Source: Pedobacter sp. MC2016-15
GTDB taxonomy: Bacteria; Bacteroidota; Bacteroidia; Sphingobacteriales; Sphingobacteriaceae
Direction: 5' to 3'
Length of the DNA stretch: 64,000 nt
Assembly: GCF_026239695.1 (NCBI RefSeq)
Contig: NZ_JAPIVS010000004.1
Location: 528,100 to 592,099, forward strand
Each line of letters starts with the position of its first letter. Within the stretch, counting starts at the first letter, position 1. Position numbers and translations under genes: made by a program. The notes beneath the pieces are model-generated. The model had not been told where the DNA came from, searched no databases, and saw nothing but the letters and a program-made list of their open reading frames with translations. This document shows positions 25,834 through 34,369 of the stretch, in pieces.

Positions 25834-26970
25834 CTATTCATCTACTGTTAACATTTTACCATGGGTTTTTTTGATAATGAGTGGCAGAACTGCAGGAAAG
25901 CAGATCATACCGCCCAGCATGATATCCGCCAGTTTTTCTTTTCTTAACATGGAAGAAAGCAAACTTCCCATCCTCAACCTGGATCCGAATTGATGGTTCC
26001 ATGCTGAAATATACATTTTTTCCATCAGCACCCTGTTCTGTATCTTTCCCCTGAAAAAGTCTGCCAGCAATTCTGCGCAGATTTTGGCGCTGTGAATAGC
26101 CATTCCCATACCATTGCCGCAAAGCGGATGAATCAGGCCGGCAGTATCGCCAATCATCAATACATGATCCAGGACGGCCTCTTTTACCCCAAAGGCAAGC
26201 TGACTGATGCTCAGGGGCGACTCGAATAGCCGATGACTGTGTTCAAAAATAGCTTTGAGGTATTTATTCTGATAAAGCACCTGCTCCTGAAAAGCATCAA
26301 TATTTTTATGTGATTTAAAGCTGTTATAGTCCGTCAGGTAACAGATATTTATTTTCTGGCCCTCCACTTTTGATACCCCGCAATATCCACCGCGGAAGTT
26401 GTGTAACCCTACCAGGTGATCAGGAAATTCTCCGGAATAATGTGCTTTCACTGCAAGAAAGGGCGACTTCTCCTGTATGAAATCTCTTTTCAGCTTCAGA
26501 TCAATTGCTGAACGTTTACCGTATGCTCCGATTACTTGCCTGGCAGAGATCCTTTTTGCAGTGAGTGTGGTGATCGTGAATCGTTCATCCCCGAACTCCA
26601 CCGTATCCACCGTATCATAAATCACCCTGCCACCTTTACTTTTGAATAATTCGCAGAGATATTGATCCAGACTATACCTGCTGATTCCAAATCCGCCCAG
26701 GGGCAGCTTTGTGCAGATACTTCTTCCTGAAAGCATAGAGAACTGAAGTTTACTGATGGCGGCAGCACCAAGAAAACGGGGATCAGCCTCCAGCCATTGC
26801 AGATAGGGCAGGACCTCATTCGATATGTATTCTCCGCAAACTTTATGCTGTGGATAGGCTGTCTTTTCAACAACGATTACTTCCAGCCCCACTTTTTGTA
26901 AATGCAGTGCTGCCGTCAAACCCGCTAGTCCGCCCCCAATAATTAAAATTTCTGTTTCATCATGCATCAT
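25834..26970 (-). CDS. FAD-dependent oxidoreductase (geranylgeranyl-reductase/hydroxylase-like)
   Basis: 378 aa. The N-terminal dinucleotide fold is EILIIGGGLAGLTAALHLQ with VIVVEK closing the second strand. The PQHKVCGEYISNEV motif is typical of the geranylgeranyl reductase group of flavoproteins, and MIGDTAGLIHPLCGNGMGMA is the FAD ribityl-binding GD motif. A C-terminal hydrophobic stretch (ADIMLGGMICFPAVLPLI) could anchor it to the membrane. It is the first gene of the PKS operon and probably hydroxylates, oxidises or reduces the polyketide. Two ATG codons in tandem (26970, 26967) start the frame. Confidence 0.9.
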   Translation of the reverse strand: MMHDETEILIIGGGLAGLTAALHLQKVGLEVIVVEKTAYPQHKVCGEYISNEVLPYLQWLEADPRFLGAAAISKLQFSMLSGRSICTKLPLGGFGISRYSLDQYLCELFKSKGGRVIYDTVDTVEFGDERFTITTLTAKRISARQVIGAYGKRSAIDLKLKRDFIQEKSPFLAVKAHYSGEFPDHLVGLHNFRGGYCGVSKVEGQKINICYLTDYNSFKSHKNIDAFQEQVLYQNKYLKAIFEHSHRLFESPLSISQLAFGVKEAVLDHVLMIGDTAGLIHPLCGNGMGMAIHSAKICAELLADFFRGKIQNRVLMEKMYISAWNHQFGSRLRMGSLLSSMLRKEKLADIMLGGMICFPAVLPLIIKKTHGKMLTVDE

Positions 26971-27023
26971 TTGACAACCAGGGACTAAAGCACATACAAC
27001 ATCAGCCAGTCAAAAATTGTTTT

Positions 27024-27039
27024 TTGGCCAAATGGCCAT
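27024..27039. repeat. Paired TGGCCA palindromes upstream of the PKS operon
   Basis: Two copies of the self-complementary hexamer TGGCCA separated by AA lie 55-70 bp before the first gene of the operon. Position would suit an operator, but there is no independent support. A weak minus-strand AATTTTTG (27018-27011) is the closest -7-like element. Confidence 0.3.
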
Positions 27040-27053
27040 CATAGGTCAAAAAA

Positions 27054-27086
27054 AAGCCCTGTTCCGGGTAATTCAGAACAGGGCTT
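27054..27086 (-). terminator. Intrinsic terminator of the pgl operon
   Basis: An 11-bp perfect stem (27054-27064 with 27076-27086, AAGCCCTGTTC/GAACAGGGCTT) has an 11-nt loop. On the minus strand it is followed by a T8 tract. It begins 20 bp after the pgl stop. Confidence 0.9.
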
Positions 27087-27105
27087 ACTATTTAAAACCT
27101 TTTAA

Positions 27106-27831
27106 CTAGTTGTCCAGCAATTTCGCAGCTTCACTATCCAGGAAGAAAGTAAGTCCTCCGTCAATAGGATCAATCAGCTGTGAAGGATACAAGGCTGTAT
27201 TTTTAGTCTGATCTTCAATTACATGTTTGATTGCTTCAGCTTTGGATTCTCCGAAGACAAGGAAAGCTACATTTTTTGCCTTGTTGATCAGGGGAGCTGT
27301 GAAAGTGATCCTGTAAGTATCCAGTTTTTCTACAAAGACAGAATCAACGGTCACGTCCTTATTGCCTAGCACCTCTGTTCCCGGGAACAGGGAAGCTGTA
27401 TGTGCATCATCGCCCATTCCCAATAAGATAAGGTCAAAGGAAAGATCTGCACCATCAAAGTGGGTAGTAATTTCTTTGGCATACTCAATAGCCGCCTTTT
27501 CGGGCGCCAGGGTTGTATCTACAAAAAATACATGATCTGCAGCTACATTCAGGGGGTCAATGATAGATTTTCTGGCCATCAGACCGTTATAACTTTCATG
27601 TCCCGGAGGAACATTCCGTTCATCCCCGATAAAGAAGAATACTTTCGTCCAGTCCAGCTTATCCCTGTATTCTGTTGCCAGCAGGGAATACAGCTCCTTC
27701 GGAGAATTTCCACCCGTAAGTACAAAATTAAAACAGTCTTTTTCGGCAATCGCCTTTTCTCCAATTGTAATAATGTATTCTGCCAGGTCTTTCAGCAGCT
27801 CATTTTTTGTTTTATAGATGAGTAAATTCAT
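27106..27831 (-). CDS. pgl: 6-phosphogluconolactonase
   Basis: 241 aa of the DevB/SOL type. It hydrolyses 6-phosphogluconolactone to 6-phosphogluconate, step two of the oxidative pentose phosphate pathway. Signatures: NFVLTGGNSPKELYSLLA (phosphate site), FFIGDERNVPPGHESYNG and LILLGMGDDAHTASLFPG. Cytosolic. It starts 1 bp after the zwf stop and is the last gene before a strong terminator, so kinase, gnd, zwf and pgl form one operon. Confidence 0.96.
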   Translation of the reverse strand: MNLLIYKTKNELLKDLAEYIITIGEKAIAEKDCFNFVLTGGNSPKELYSLLATEYRDKLDWTKVFFFIGDERNVPPGHESYNGLMARKSIIDPLNVAADHVFFVDTTLAPEKAAIEYAKEITTHFDGADLSFDLILLGMGDDAHTASLFPGTEVLGNKDVTVDSVFVEKLDTYRITFTAPLINKAKNVAFLVFGESKAEAIKHVIEDQTKNTALYPSQLIDPIDGGLTFFLDSEAAKLLDN

Positions 27832-27832
27832 A

Positions 27833-29347
27833 TTATTCCTTGTTTTTTAAGGGTAGTGTAAACCAGTGGAAGCCATCTCTTGCGATCAGTGCTTCAGCGT
27901 CTTCAGGTCCCCATGAATCAGCAGGGTAATTAGGGAAGCTCAGTGAAGTTTTGCTTTCCCATGCGTTAATCACAGGCATCAGCAGTTCCCATGCACTTTC
28001 CACCTGGTCGGCACGCATAAACTGTGTCTGATCAGCGATCATCACATCCAGCAGGAGCGTTTCGTAAGCCTCAGGTGCCTGAGCATTGTAAGTACCTTTA
28101 TAATCAAAAACCATATCTACCGGATTGAGCACCATATCCAGTCCCGGTCTTTTTGCCTGAACCTGTAAACGGATACTCATTTCAGGCTGGATACTGATGA
28201 TCAGCCTGTTTTGCTGCCAGTGTTCTGTAACACCTGCAGGGAAAACCTGGTGAGGTACATCTTTAAACTGGATAGTAATCAGTGATGAAGTCTGGAATAA
28301 ACGCTTTCCTGTACGCACATAGAAAGGAATTCCCTGCCAGCGCCAGTTGTCTACAAAGAACTTGGCAGCAGCAAAGGTTTCTGTGTTGGATGCCGGATCA
28401 ACATCTTTCTCAGTTCTGTAGCCAGGCACTTCTTTACCTTCTACCCAACCTTTGGAATACTGACCGCGGACAGTACTCAGACGGATATCTTCAGGAGAGA
28501 AAGGACGCATTGCTTTTAATACATCAACCTTTTTATTCCTGATTTCATCAGCATCAAAGTTGATCGGCGTTTCCATACCAATCAGGCATAGCAACTGCAG
28601 GATGTGATTCTGGATCATATCTCTGAGCGCACCTGAGCCATCATAGTATCCACCACGGTCGCCCACACCCAGCTGCTCCGTAACAGAGATCTGTACATGG
28701 TCGATATAGGTGCGGTTCCAGAGCGGCTCCAGGAAGGAGTTCGCAAAGCGGAAGGCCATGATATTCTGAACAGTTTCCTTACCAAGGTAGTGGTCAATCC
28801 TGTAGATCTGTTTCTCGGTAAAGATGCCTGTAAGTAATTTATTCAGTTCTTTAGCTGTCTCCAGGTCATGACCAAAAGGTTTCTCGATAACGATACGACA
28901 ATTGTCTTCATTACCTACCAGGTCATACTTGGCAAGGCATTCTGCGATCAGCGGGAACAGGTTCGGCGCAACAGCCAGGTAATAGATCACCTGTGTTTTC
29001 GGACCAAAATCTGTTCTTAATTTTTCAATATTTGTTTTCAGCACTGCAAAGGTATCTGGTGCAGAAACATCAACAGAGTTATAATATACGTTTTTGGCAA
29101 ACTCATCCCATTTTTCCTGTTTTACTTTTCCGGAACGGGAGAAAGAGTTAACGCCGCCCATGATCGTACTGCGAAAATCCTCGTCCGTCAATTTCTTTCT
29201 TGCTGTACCAATAATCGCATATTCCTTAGACATATAGCCATCAGAATATAAATTGTAAATCGCTGGCGCAAGTTTGCGCAAATTAAGGTCACCAGTACCG
29301 CCAAAAATGACAAAAATGGTCGGATTGAGGCATTTACTTGTTTTCAT
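27833..29347 (-). CDS. zwf: Glucose-6-phosphate 1-dehydrogenase
   Basis: 504 aa. It oxidises glucose-6-phosphate to 6-phosphogluconolactone with NAD(P)+. The nucleotide-binding N-terminus is IFVIFGGTGDLNLRKLAPA and the active-site peptide is RIDHYLGKETVQN with its catalytic His and Lys. Full length for the family. It lies between gnd (95 bp upstream, containing a 12-bp hairpin) and pgl (1 bp downstream). Confidence 0.97.
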   Translation of the reverse strand: MKTSKCLNPTIFVIFGGTGDLNLRKLAPAIYNLYSDGYMSKEYAIIGTARKKLTDEDFRSTIMGGVNSFSRSGKVKQEKWDEFAKNVYYNSVDVSAPDTFAVLKTNIEKLRTDFGPKTQVIYYLAVAPNLFPLIAECLAKYDLVGNEDNCRIVIEKPFGHDLETAKELNKLLTGIFTEKQIYRIDHYLGKETVQNIMAFRFANSFLEPLWNRTYIDHVQISVTEQLGVGDRGGYYDGSGALRDMIQNHILQLLCLIGMETPINFDADEIRNKKVDVLKAMRPFSPEDIRLSTVRGQYSKGWVEGKEVPGYRTEKDVDPASNTETFAAAKFFVDNWRWQGIPFYVRTGKRLFQTSSLITIQFKDVPHQVFPAGVTEHWQQNRLIISIQPEMSIRLQVQAKRPGLDMVLNPVDMVFDYKGTYNAQAPEAYETLLLDVMIADQTQFMRADQVESAWELLMPVINAWESKTSLSFPNYPADSWGPEDAEALIARDGFHWFTLPLKNKE

Positions 29348-29380
29348 ATGCTTCTATTGTTATTTATCTGTGATGAAGCT

Positions 29381-29422
29381 ATCATCAGCAGGAGAGCCGT
29401 TTACCAGATCCCTGCTGATGAT
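29381..29422 (-). other. Intercistronic hairpin between gnd and zwf
   Basis: ATCATCAGCAGG (29381-29392) and CCTGCTGATGAT (29411-29422) form a perfect 12-bp stem with an 18-nt loop. On the minus-strand transcript no U-run follows, so it is not a standard terminator. It could stabilise or process the mRNA or tune zwf expression relative to gnd. Confidence 0.6.
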
Positions 29423-29442
29423 GATTTCATATCTGTGTATGT

Positions 29443-30858
29443 TTAGTCATTTAAAGGATTCCAGATCGCATGGAAAGTTCCTTCAGCGTCTGTACGTTCA
29501 AATCTGTGTGCACCAAAGAAATCTCTCTGCGCCTGAATTAAGTTTGCAGGCATTTTTTCTGTTCTCAGTGAATCGAAATAAGTAAGCGCAGAAGCAAATG
29601 CAGGAATAGCCAATCCGTTTTTCAGGGCATGACTAACTACTGAACGCATTCCTGGCAGAATTTCTTTCATTTTCTCCTGAACGCCGGCATCAGCATACAA
29701 GTGTTCAAGATCTGGTTGTTTTTTATAAGCCTGGTAAATATCTTCCAGGAACGCTGCCCTAATGATACATCCGCCACGCCAGATTTGAGCAATCTCGTGC
29801 AATTGCAAGTCATATTCATAAGAAATTGATGCCTGCCATAACAAATGGAGACCCTGAGCATATGAGGTGATGACAGAGAAATACAAAGCTTGTTCAAGCT
29901 CAACAATAAACTGTTCTTTATCTTCTGCCAGCATATCGTGCGTGCCATACACTTTTGACAGCGCCACGCGCAGTGACTTGTATTTAGATAAATCCCTTGT
30001 GCTTACAGCCTCGTTAATTGTAGGAATAGGTAACTGCAGGTCCATAGAAACCTGTGATGTCCATTTTCCGGTACCTTTAGACTTTGCTTCATCCTTGATC
30101 ACATCGATCAGGAAGTTGTCTGTACGGTCATCTTTAACCTTGAAAATATCGCGGGTTACTTCCAGCAGGAACGACTGCAGACGGCCGTTGTTCCATTTTT
30201 CAAATACACTGTAGATCTCTTCATTAGAATAATCCAATGCATTTTTCATGATATCATAACTCTCAGCGAGGAGCTGCATCATAGAGTATTCGATACCGTT
30301 ATGTACCATTTTTACAAAGTGACCTGAAGCGCCGGGGCCAATATAAGCCACGCATGGATCTCCATTTACTTTGGCTGATACCGCTTCCAGAATTTCTTTC
30401 ATATTACCATAGGCAGTTTTGTCGCCACCCGGCATGATACTAGGTCCGAAACGTGCACCTTCTTCTCCACCGGAAATTCCCATTCCAAAGAAGTGGATAC
30501 CTACGTCAGAAAGTTCAATGGCCCTTCTGCTGGTATCTGTGAAGTGTGAGTTTCCACTGTCAATAATCATATCGCCTTTTTCCAGCAAAGGCTGCAATTC
30601 CTTAATCACACTGTCTACGATTGGTCCTGCAGGTACCAGAAGTACGATTCTTCTTGGTAATTCCAGGCTTGCTACGAAATCTTCTAAAGAGGAATAAGCC
30701 TTGATGTTGTGTTTCGCACCATCCTGCTCCATTTTGGCGAGCATATTGGGATCTTTGTCATAACCGGTAACAGCGAAGCCATTATCAGCCATATTCAACA
30801 ATAAATTGCGCCCCATTGTACCGAGGCCTATCATTCCTAAAGTGTACTTACTTTCCAT
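29443..30858 (-). CDS. gnd: 6-phosphogluconate dehydrogenase, decarboxylating
   Basis: 471 aa, the long form of the family. NADP-binding N-terminus LGMIGLGTMGRNLLLNMADN; catalytic segment HFVKMVHNGIEYSMMQLL with Lys, His and Asn; and the IWRGGCIIRAAFL signature. It converts 6-phosphogluconate to ribulose-5-phosphate and CO2. The start overlaps the stop of the upstream ROK kinase by 11 bp, so the genes are translationally coupled. zwf and pgl follow. Confidence 0.97.
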   Translation of the reverse strand: MESKYTLGMIGLGTMGRNLLLNMADNGFAVTGYDKDPNMLAKMEQDGAKHNIKAYSSLEDFVASLELPRRIVLLVPAGPIVDSVIKELQPLLEKGDMIIDSGNSHFTDTSRRAIELSDVGIHFFGMGISGGEEGARFGPSIMPGGDKTAYGNMKEILEAVSAKVNGDPCVAYIGPGASGHFVKMVHNGIEYSMMQLLAESYDIMKNALDYSNEEIYSVFEKWNNGRLQSFLLEVTRDIFKVKDDRTDNFLIDVIKDEAKSKGTGKWTSQVSMDLQLPIPTINEAVSTRDLSKYKSLRVALSKVYGTHDMLAEDKEQFIVELEQALYFSVITSYAQGLHLLWQASISYEYDLQLHEIAQIWRGGCIIRAAFLEDIYQAYKKQPDLEHLYADAGVQEKMKEILPGMRSVVSHALKNGLAIPAFASALTYFDSLRTEKMPANLIQAQRDFFGAHRFERTDAEGTFHAIWNPLND

Positions 30859-31624
30859 TTGATGAATTTAATTTTGGGTAGGTTGTGAAAACATGATATT
30901 TTTCTTTGGCAGCCCATAATTTGGCGCCACCTTTTATTCCATCCCGGTTTGAGACAATGTGTATATTATGATCCAGGTCAAAATCGATTTGTTTGGCATT
31001 TCCTCCACCGAGATAAAGTGTATCGTAGTTAAATACGGTTTTGTAAATCTGGATAACACGTTCTACGCGTTCGTTCCAGGATTTTTTGCCCTCTTTGACG
31101 TAGGCTTTATCACCTACATAGTCATCGTAGTCTTTATTTTTTGTTACCGGAAGGTGTGATAATTCCAGGTGGGGCAGAAGTTCTCCGTCGAACGTAAGCG
31201 CAGTACCGAAGCCGGTACCCAGCGTCAGTACAATTTCGAAGCCTTTGCCGCTGATGATACCCAGTGCCTGCTGGTCGGCATCATTGATCAGCCTAACGGG
31301 TTTCTGCAACAAGTCACTCACCTTTTGCGCGAGCGGAAAGCCTGCCCATTTGTTTTTTGCCAGGTTAGGGGCAGTTTCAACAATTCCACATTTTACATAA
31401 CCAGGGAAGCCGATGGCAACTTTGCTATATGGGGCCAGAGGAGTTACCAGTTCGTGAATTACCTTAATCACGGCTTCTGGTGTAGAATCTTTAGGCGTAG
31501 GGAGTTTTGTGTATTCGGAGAATAAATCACCTTTCTCTGTTAAGATACAGGCTTTGATACTTGTACCACCAATATCAATTGATAATATATGAGTGTTTTC
31601 GTCTGTTTTTGCTACGCTTGACAT
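30848..31624 (-). CDS. ROK-family kinase, polyphosphate-glucokinase-like
   Basis: 258 aa. ASKHA phosphate loop SIDIGGTSIKACIL, catalytic base region RLINDADQQALG, second loop LTLGTGFGTALTFDG and LYLGGGNAKQ near the adenosine site. The zinc-binding CxCG motif of ordinary ROK proteins is missing. The sequence LLPHLELSHLPV and the KSWNERVERVIQIYKTVF region instead align with actinobacterial polyphosphate glucokinases (there NTEFGHLEV). It probably makes glucose-6-phosphate from glucose using polyphosphate or ATP and feeds the zwf-pgl-gnd enzymes of the same operon. The phosphoryl donor is inferred. Confidence 0.85.
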   Translation of the reverse strand: MSSVAKTDENTHILSIDIGGTSIKACILTEKGDLFSEYTKLPTPKDSTPEAVIKVIHELVTPLAPYSKVAIGFPGYVKCGIVETAPNLAKNKWAGFPLAQKVSDLLQKPVRLINDADQQALGIISGKGFEIVLTLGTGFGTALTFDGELLPHLELSHLPVTKNKDYDDYVGDKAYVKEGKKSWNERVERVIQIYKTVFNYDTLYLGGGNAKQIDFDLDHNIHIVSNRDGIKGGAKLWAAKEKYHVFTTYPKLNSSNGK

Positions 31625-31649
31625 GTTTCGTTTTTTATGAGCATTACTT

Positions 31650-31657
31650 CAAATATA
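31650..31657 (-). promoter_or_regulatory. -7 promoter element of the ROK-gnd-zwf-pgl operon
   Basis: On the minus strand TATATTTG matches TAnnTTTG exactly, 25 bp before the ATG. A TTTG lies 16 bp further upstream, slightly closer than the usual -33 spacing. Confidence 0.6.
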
Positions 31658-31871
31658 TGACGGTTCAAAATAACAAATTTTCAGTCATATAACGCCCGGA
31701 ATCCGATTCAATTTGTCCAAATGTACATTTCAATAAATGAAAAGTGGAATAATGCTGTTCCCGGGGCCGTTATCGCGGGTAATTTGATATCTATATGACT
31801 TTATAACATTTTGAAAACGTATAGGTTTAGATCATATAACATTTTAGCAAATGAATGAGCTGGCCATAAAA

Positions 31872-31905
31872 AAAGAGAATGCGGGTATTAAACCACATTC
31901 TCTTT
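31872..31905 (-). terminator. Intrinsic terminator of the M1 peptidase gene
   Basis: A 10-bp perfect stem (31872-31881 with 31896-31905, AAAGAGAATG/CATTCTCTTT) extends further with a G-T wobble. On the minus strand it ends in a T-rich run. It starts 31 bp after the peptidase stop. Confidence 0.85.
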
Positions 31906-31935
31906 AATAAATTTCAGAATTATCTGAAATGAAAA

Positions 31936-34302
31936 TTATCTGGATTTCTTCGCATTCTGCATTGGATTGCCTCCTGCAGACTGTCCGCGAACAATATTGT
32001 TTTTCTGTTTGAACAACTGGAATTTGGAAGCCTGAGCTTTGCCTCCCCAGGTATTATTGCTTTCGTCGATATCCGCTGTTTCGCGCATCGGATCAATTTG
32101 AATTGAAGCAACTTCTTTATCCTGAACATAAAATTTAGTGACACGCTGCTCGTTGTGTCTCCAGATCTGCGCAGGAATCCTGTCGATTGCTTTCGTTCCG
32201 TCTGCATAAGTAAATTCAACGATGATCGGCATCACCAGTCCGCCCTTATTGCTGAAAGCCAGTTCGTAAAAGAACTTACCTGCATATTTGGCCTGATCTT
32301 CTGATGACAGCGATTCATAGGGAGCTTTAGTTTCCCTTTTGTATTCTGTATCATCATACTTCTCTAAACCACGGTCATATCTCCAGTAGAAATCCTGAGT
32401 AGCTTTATCCTTATCAGTGTAGAAGGAAATCGTTTTATCTTCCCTGTTTCTGATTTTCGAAATATCTTCAAAACTGTTCACCAGTGGTTTGTCCATTTTG
32501 GTCATGATCACTTTAGAGGCAGGAACTTTAGAATCCACATCCGCTTTCGCAAATTTCACCGCATCCAGGGAGATATCACATGGATCTGTGCTGTAAAACC
32601 AGCCTCTCCAGAACCAGTCCAGATCTTCGCCACTTGCATCTTCCATTGTCCTGAAGAAATCTGCAGGAGTAGGGTGTCTGAATGCCCATCTTCTGGCATA
32701 TTCTTTCAATGCATAATCAAACAGCTCACGGCCCATAATCGTTTCCCTGAGAATATTCAATCCGATGGCAGGTTTAGCGTAGGCATTTGGACCAAAACGC
32801 TCAATATTTTCAGAGTTGGTCATAATCGGCTCCAGTTCATCTTTAGGAAGCTTCATGTAATCCACGATAGAGTAAGCTGCACCACGTTTTGTCGGGAATT
32901 TGTTGTCCCACAGTTCTTCCGTCAGATACTCAAGAAACGAGTTTAAACCCTCGTCCATCCATGTCCACTGACGCTCATCACTGTTCACGATCATCGGGAA
33001 GAAGTTGTGACCCACCTCATGGATAATCACACCCAGCATACCATTTTTTGAAGTTTCAGTATACGTTCCGTCCTTTTCTGTACGACCGTAATTGAAACAG
33101 ATCATCGGGTATTCCATTCCGTTTGATGCCTCAATACTTTGGGCTACAGGATATGGATAAGGAATAGTGAAATGTGAATAAGTTTTAATGGTATGGGCAA
33201 CAGCTTTCGTTGAGTAAGGTCTGTACAGGTTATACGCTTCTTTTCCGTAGAAACTCATGCACATTACCGTTTTGCCGTCAATTTTTTGTCCCATCGCGTC
33301 CCAGATGAATTTCCTTGAGGAAGTCCATGCGAAATCACGAACATTATTTGCTTGAAAAACCCATGTTTTTGTGGCCTTGCTTTTTTCTGTTTCCGCTTTT
33401 TTAGCTTGTTCCAGCGTTACAATCTCTACCGGTTCAGCCGATGTTTTAGCCTGGTTATATTTTGCAAGGGCAGCAGGAGAGAGTACCGCGCTGTAGTTGA
33501 TACATTCACCGGTTGAACCCACAACGTGATCTGCAGGAACTGTCATCTGCACTTTGAAGTTACCGAAAGTAAGGGCAAATTCACCCCTTCCGGCAAACTG
33601 GTGGTTTTGCCAGCCCTGGAAATCACTGTATACACATAAACGCGGGTACCATTGCGTCATCGTAAACAGGTAATTGCCGTCTTCAGGAAAAAACTCATAA
33701 CCCCCGCGGCCACCTTCAGTCATCCTGTCGGTAATTTTATACTTCCAGTTGACGTTGAAAACGAAAGCCTGACCTGCTTTCAATGGTACGGGCATTTCCA
33801 CACGCATCATCGTTTTGTTGATTGTATATTTCAGGTCTTTGCCCAGCGCATCGGTGATTTTTAATATCGAAACCCCATTGCCATTATCAGTATCACTGAT
33901 GACAGCTCTGTCAATTGTATTGGAAGTGGCAATTTCAGGAAGGGTAGTGCTGCTCTGATAATTTGCATTTCTAAGGTTATTGTGCTGGTTTTCGTCCAGC
34001 TGTAACCAAATGTAGGTGAGCACATCAGGCGAATTGTTCGTGTAGGTTACCTTCTCAGCACCTGTAAGCACCTGATTTTGTTCGTCCAGACTACATTTGA
34101 TATCGTAGTCAGCACGCTGCTGCCAGTATTTTGAACCCGGAGCACCACTTGCCGTCCGCTGTTCATTGGGCGTAGTCAAAATTGTTCCTAACTGCTCAAA
34201 CTTGTTCCCGTGATTACTTCCGGGGTTGTTCTGGATATTCTGAGCATATGAAAACTGCAGGGCGGAGCCAAACAGCAGTAACATGGGGAGAGCTTTATTC
34301 AT
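31936..34302 (-). CDS. Secreted M1-family zinc metallopeptidase
   Basis: 788 aa with a signal peptide ending near residue 20 (QFSYAQ). A beta-sandwich N-terminal domain (about 60-340) precedes a thermolysin-like catalytic domain. The zinc site is HEVGH (428-432) with Glu451 in WMDEGLN, an HExxH-x18-E layout. The classic aminopeptidase GxMEN exopeptidase motif is altered to NGMEYP (394-399), common in this bacterial subgroup. It probably trims peptides in the periplasm. It is divergent from a DUF6702-type gene, a pairing I associate with Bacteroidota, and has its own terminator. Confidence 0.93.
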   Translation of the reverse strand: MNKALPMLLLFGSALQFSYAQNIQNNPGSNHGNKFEQLGTILTTPNEQRTASGAPGSKYWQQRADYDIKCSLDEQNQVLTGAEKVTYTNNSPDVLTYIWLQLDENQHNNLRNANYQSSTTLPEIATSNTIDRAVISDTDNGNGVSILKITDALGKDLKYTINKTMMRVEMPVPLKAGQAFVFNVNWKYKITDRMTEGGRGGYEFFPEDGNYLFTMTQWYPRLCVYSDFQGWQNHQFAGRGEFALTFGNFKVQMTVPADHVVGSTGECINYSAVLSPAALAKYNQAKTSAEPVEIVTLEQAKKAETEKSKATKTWVFQANNVRDFAWTSSRKFIWDAMGQKIDGKTVMCMSFYGKEAYNLYRPYSTKAVAHTIKTYSHFTIPYPYPVAQSIEASNGMEYPMICFNYGRTEKDGTYTETSKNGMLGVIIHEVGHNFFPMIVNSDERQWTWMDEGLNSFLEYLTEELWDNKFPTKRGAAYSIVDYMKLPKDELEPIMTNSENIERFGPNAYAKPAIGLNILRETIMGRELFDYALKEYARRWAFRHPTPADFFRTMEDASGEDLDWFWRGWFYSTDPCDISLDAVKFAKADVDSKVPASKVIMTKMDKPLVNSFEDISKIRNREDKTISFYTDKDKATQDFYWRYDRGLEKYDDTEYKRETKAPYESLSSEDQAKYAGKFFYELAFSNKGGLVMPIIVEFTYADGTKAIDRIPAQIWRHNEQRVTKFYVQDKEVASIQIDPMRETADIDESNNTWGGKAQASKFQLFKQKNNIVRGQSAGGNPMQNAKKSR

Positions 34303-34369
34303 TTTCTATATTTTTGTTGCAACTCTAAATTTAAAACGTTTTTTTGTACCATAAAAATAAATCATCCTC

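Larger units (their letters stand above)
31625..31935. other. 311-bp intergenic region: promoter, repeats and terminator
   Basis: This is the only gap over 300 bp. It holds the ROK-operon promoter (31650-31657), two exact copies of TATAACATTTT (31802-31812 and 31835-31845) spaced 33 bp apart, a related CATATAAC (31686-31693), and the terminator of the M1 peptidase gene (31872-31905). No open frame or structured RNA is evident between 31700 and 31800. Confidence 0.6.

Noticed and set aside
27024..27039. TGGCCA palindrome pair treated as a proven operator of the PKS operon
   Set aside because: Position is suggestive, but a six-base palindrome repeated once can arise by chance. Kept only as a low-confidence repeat.
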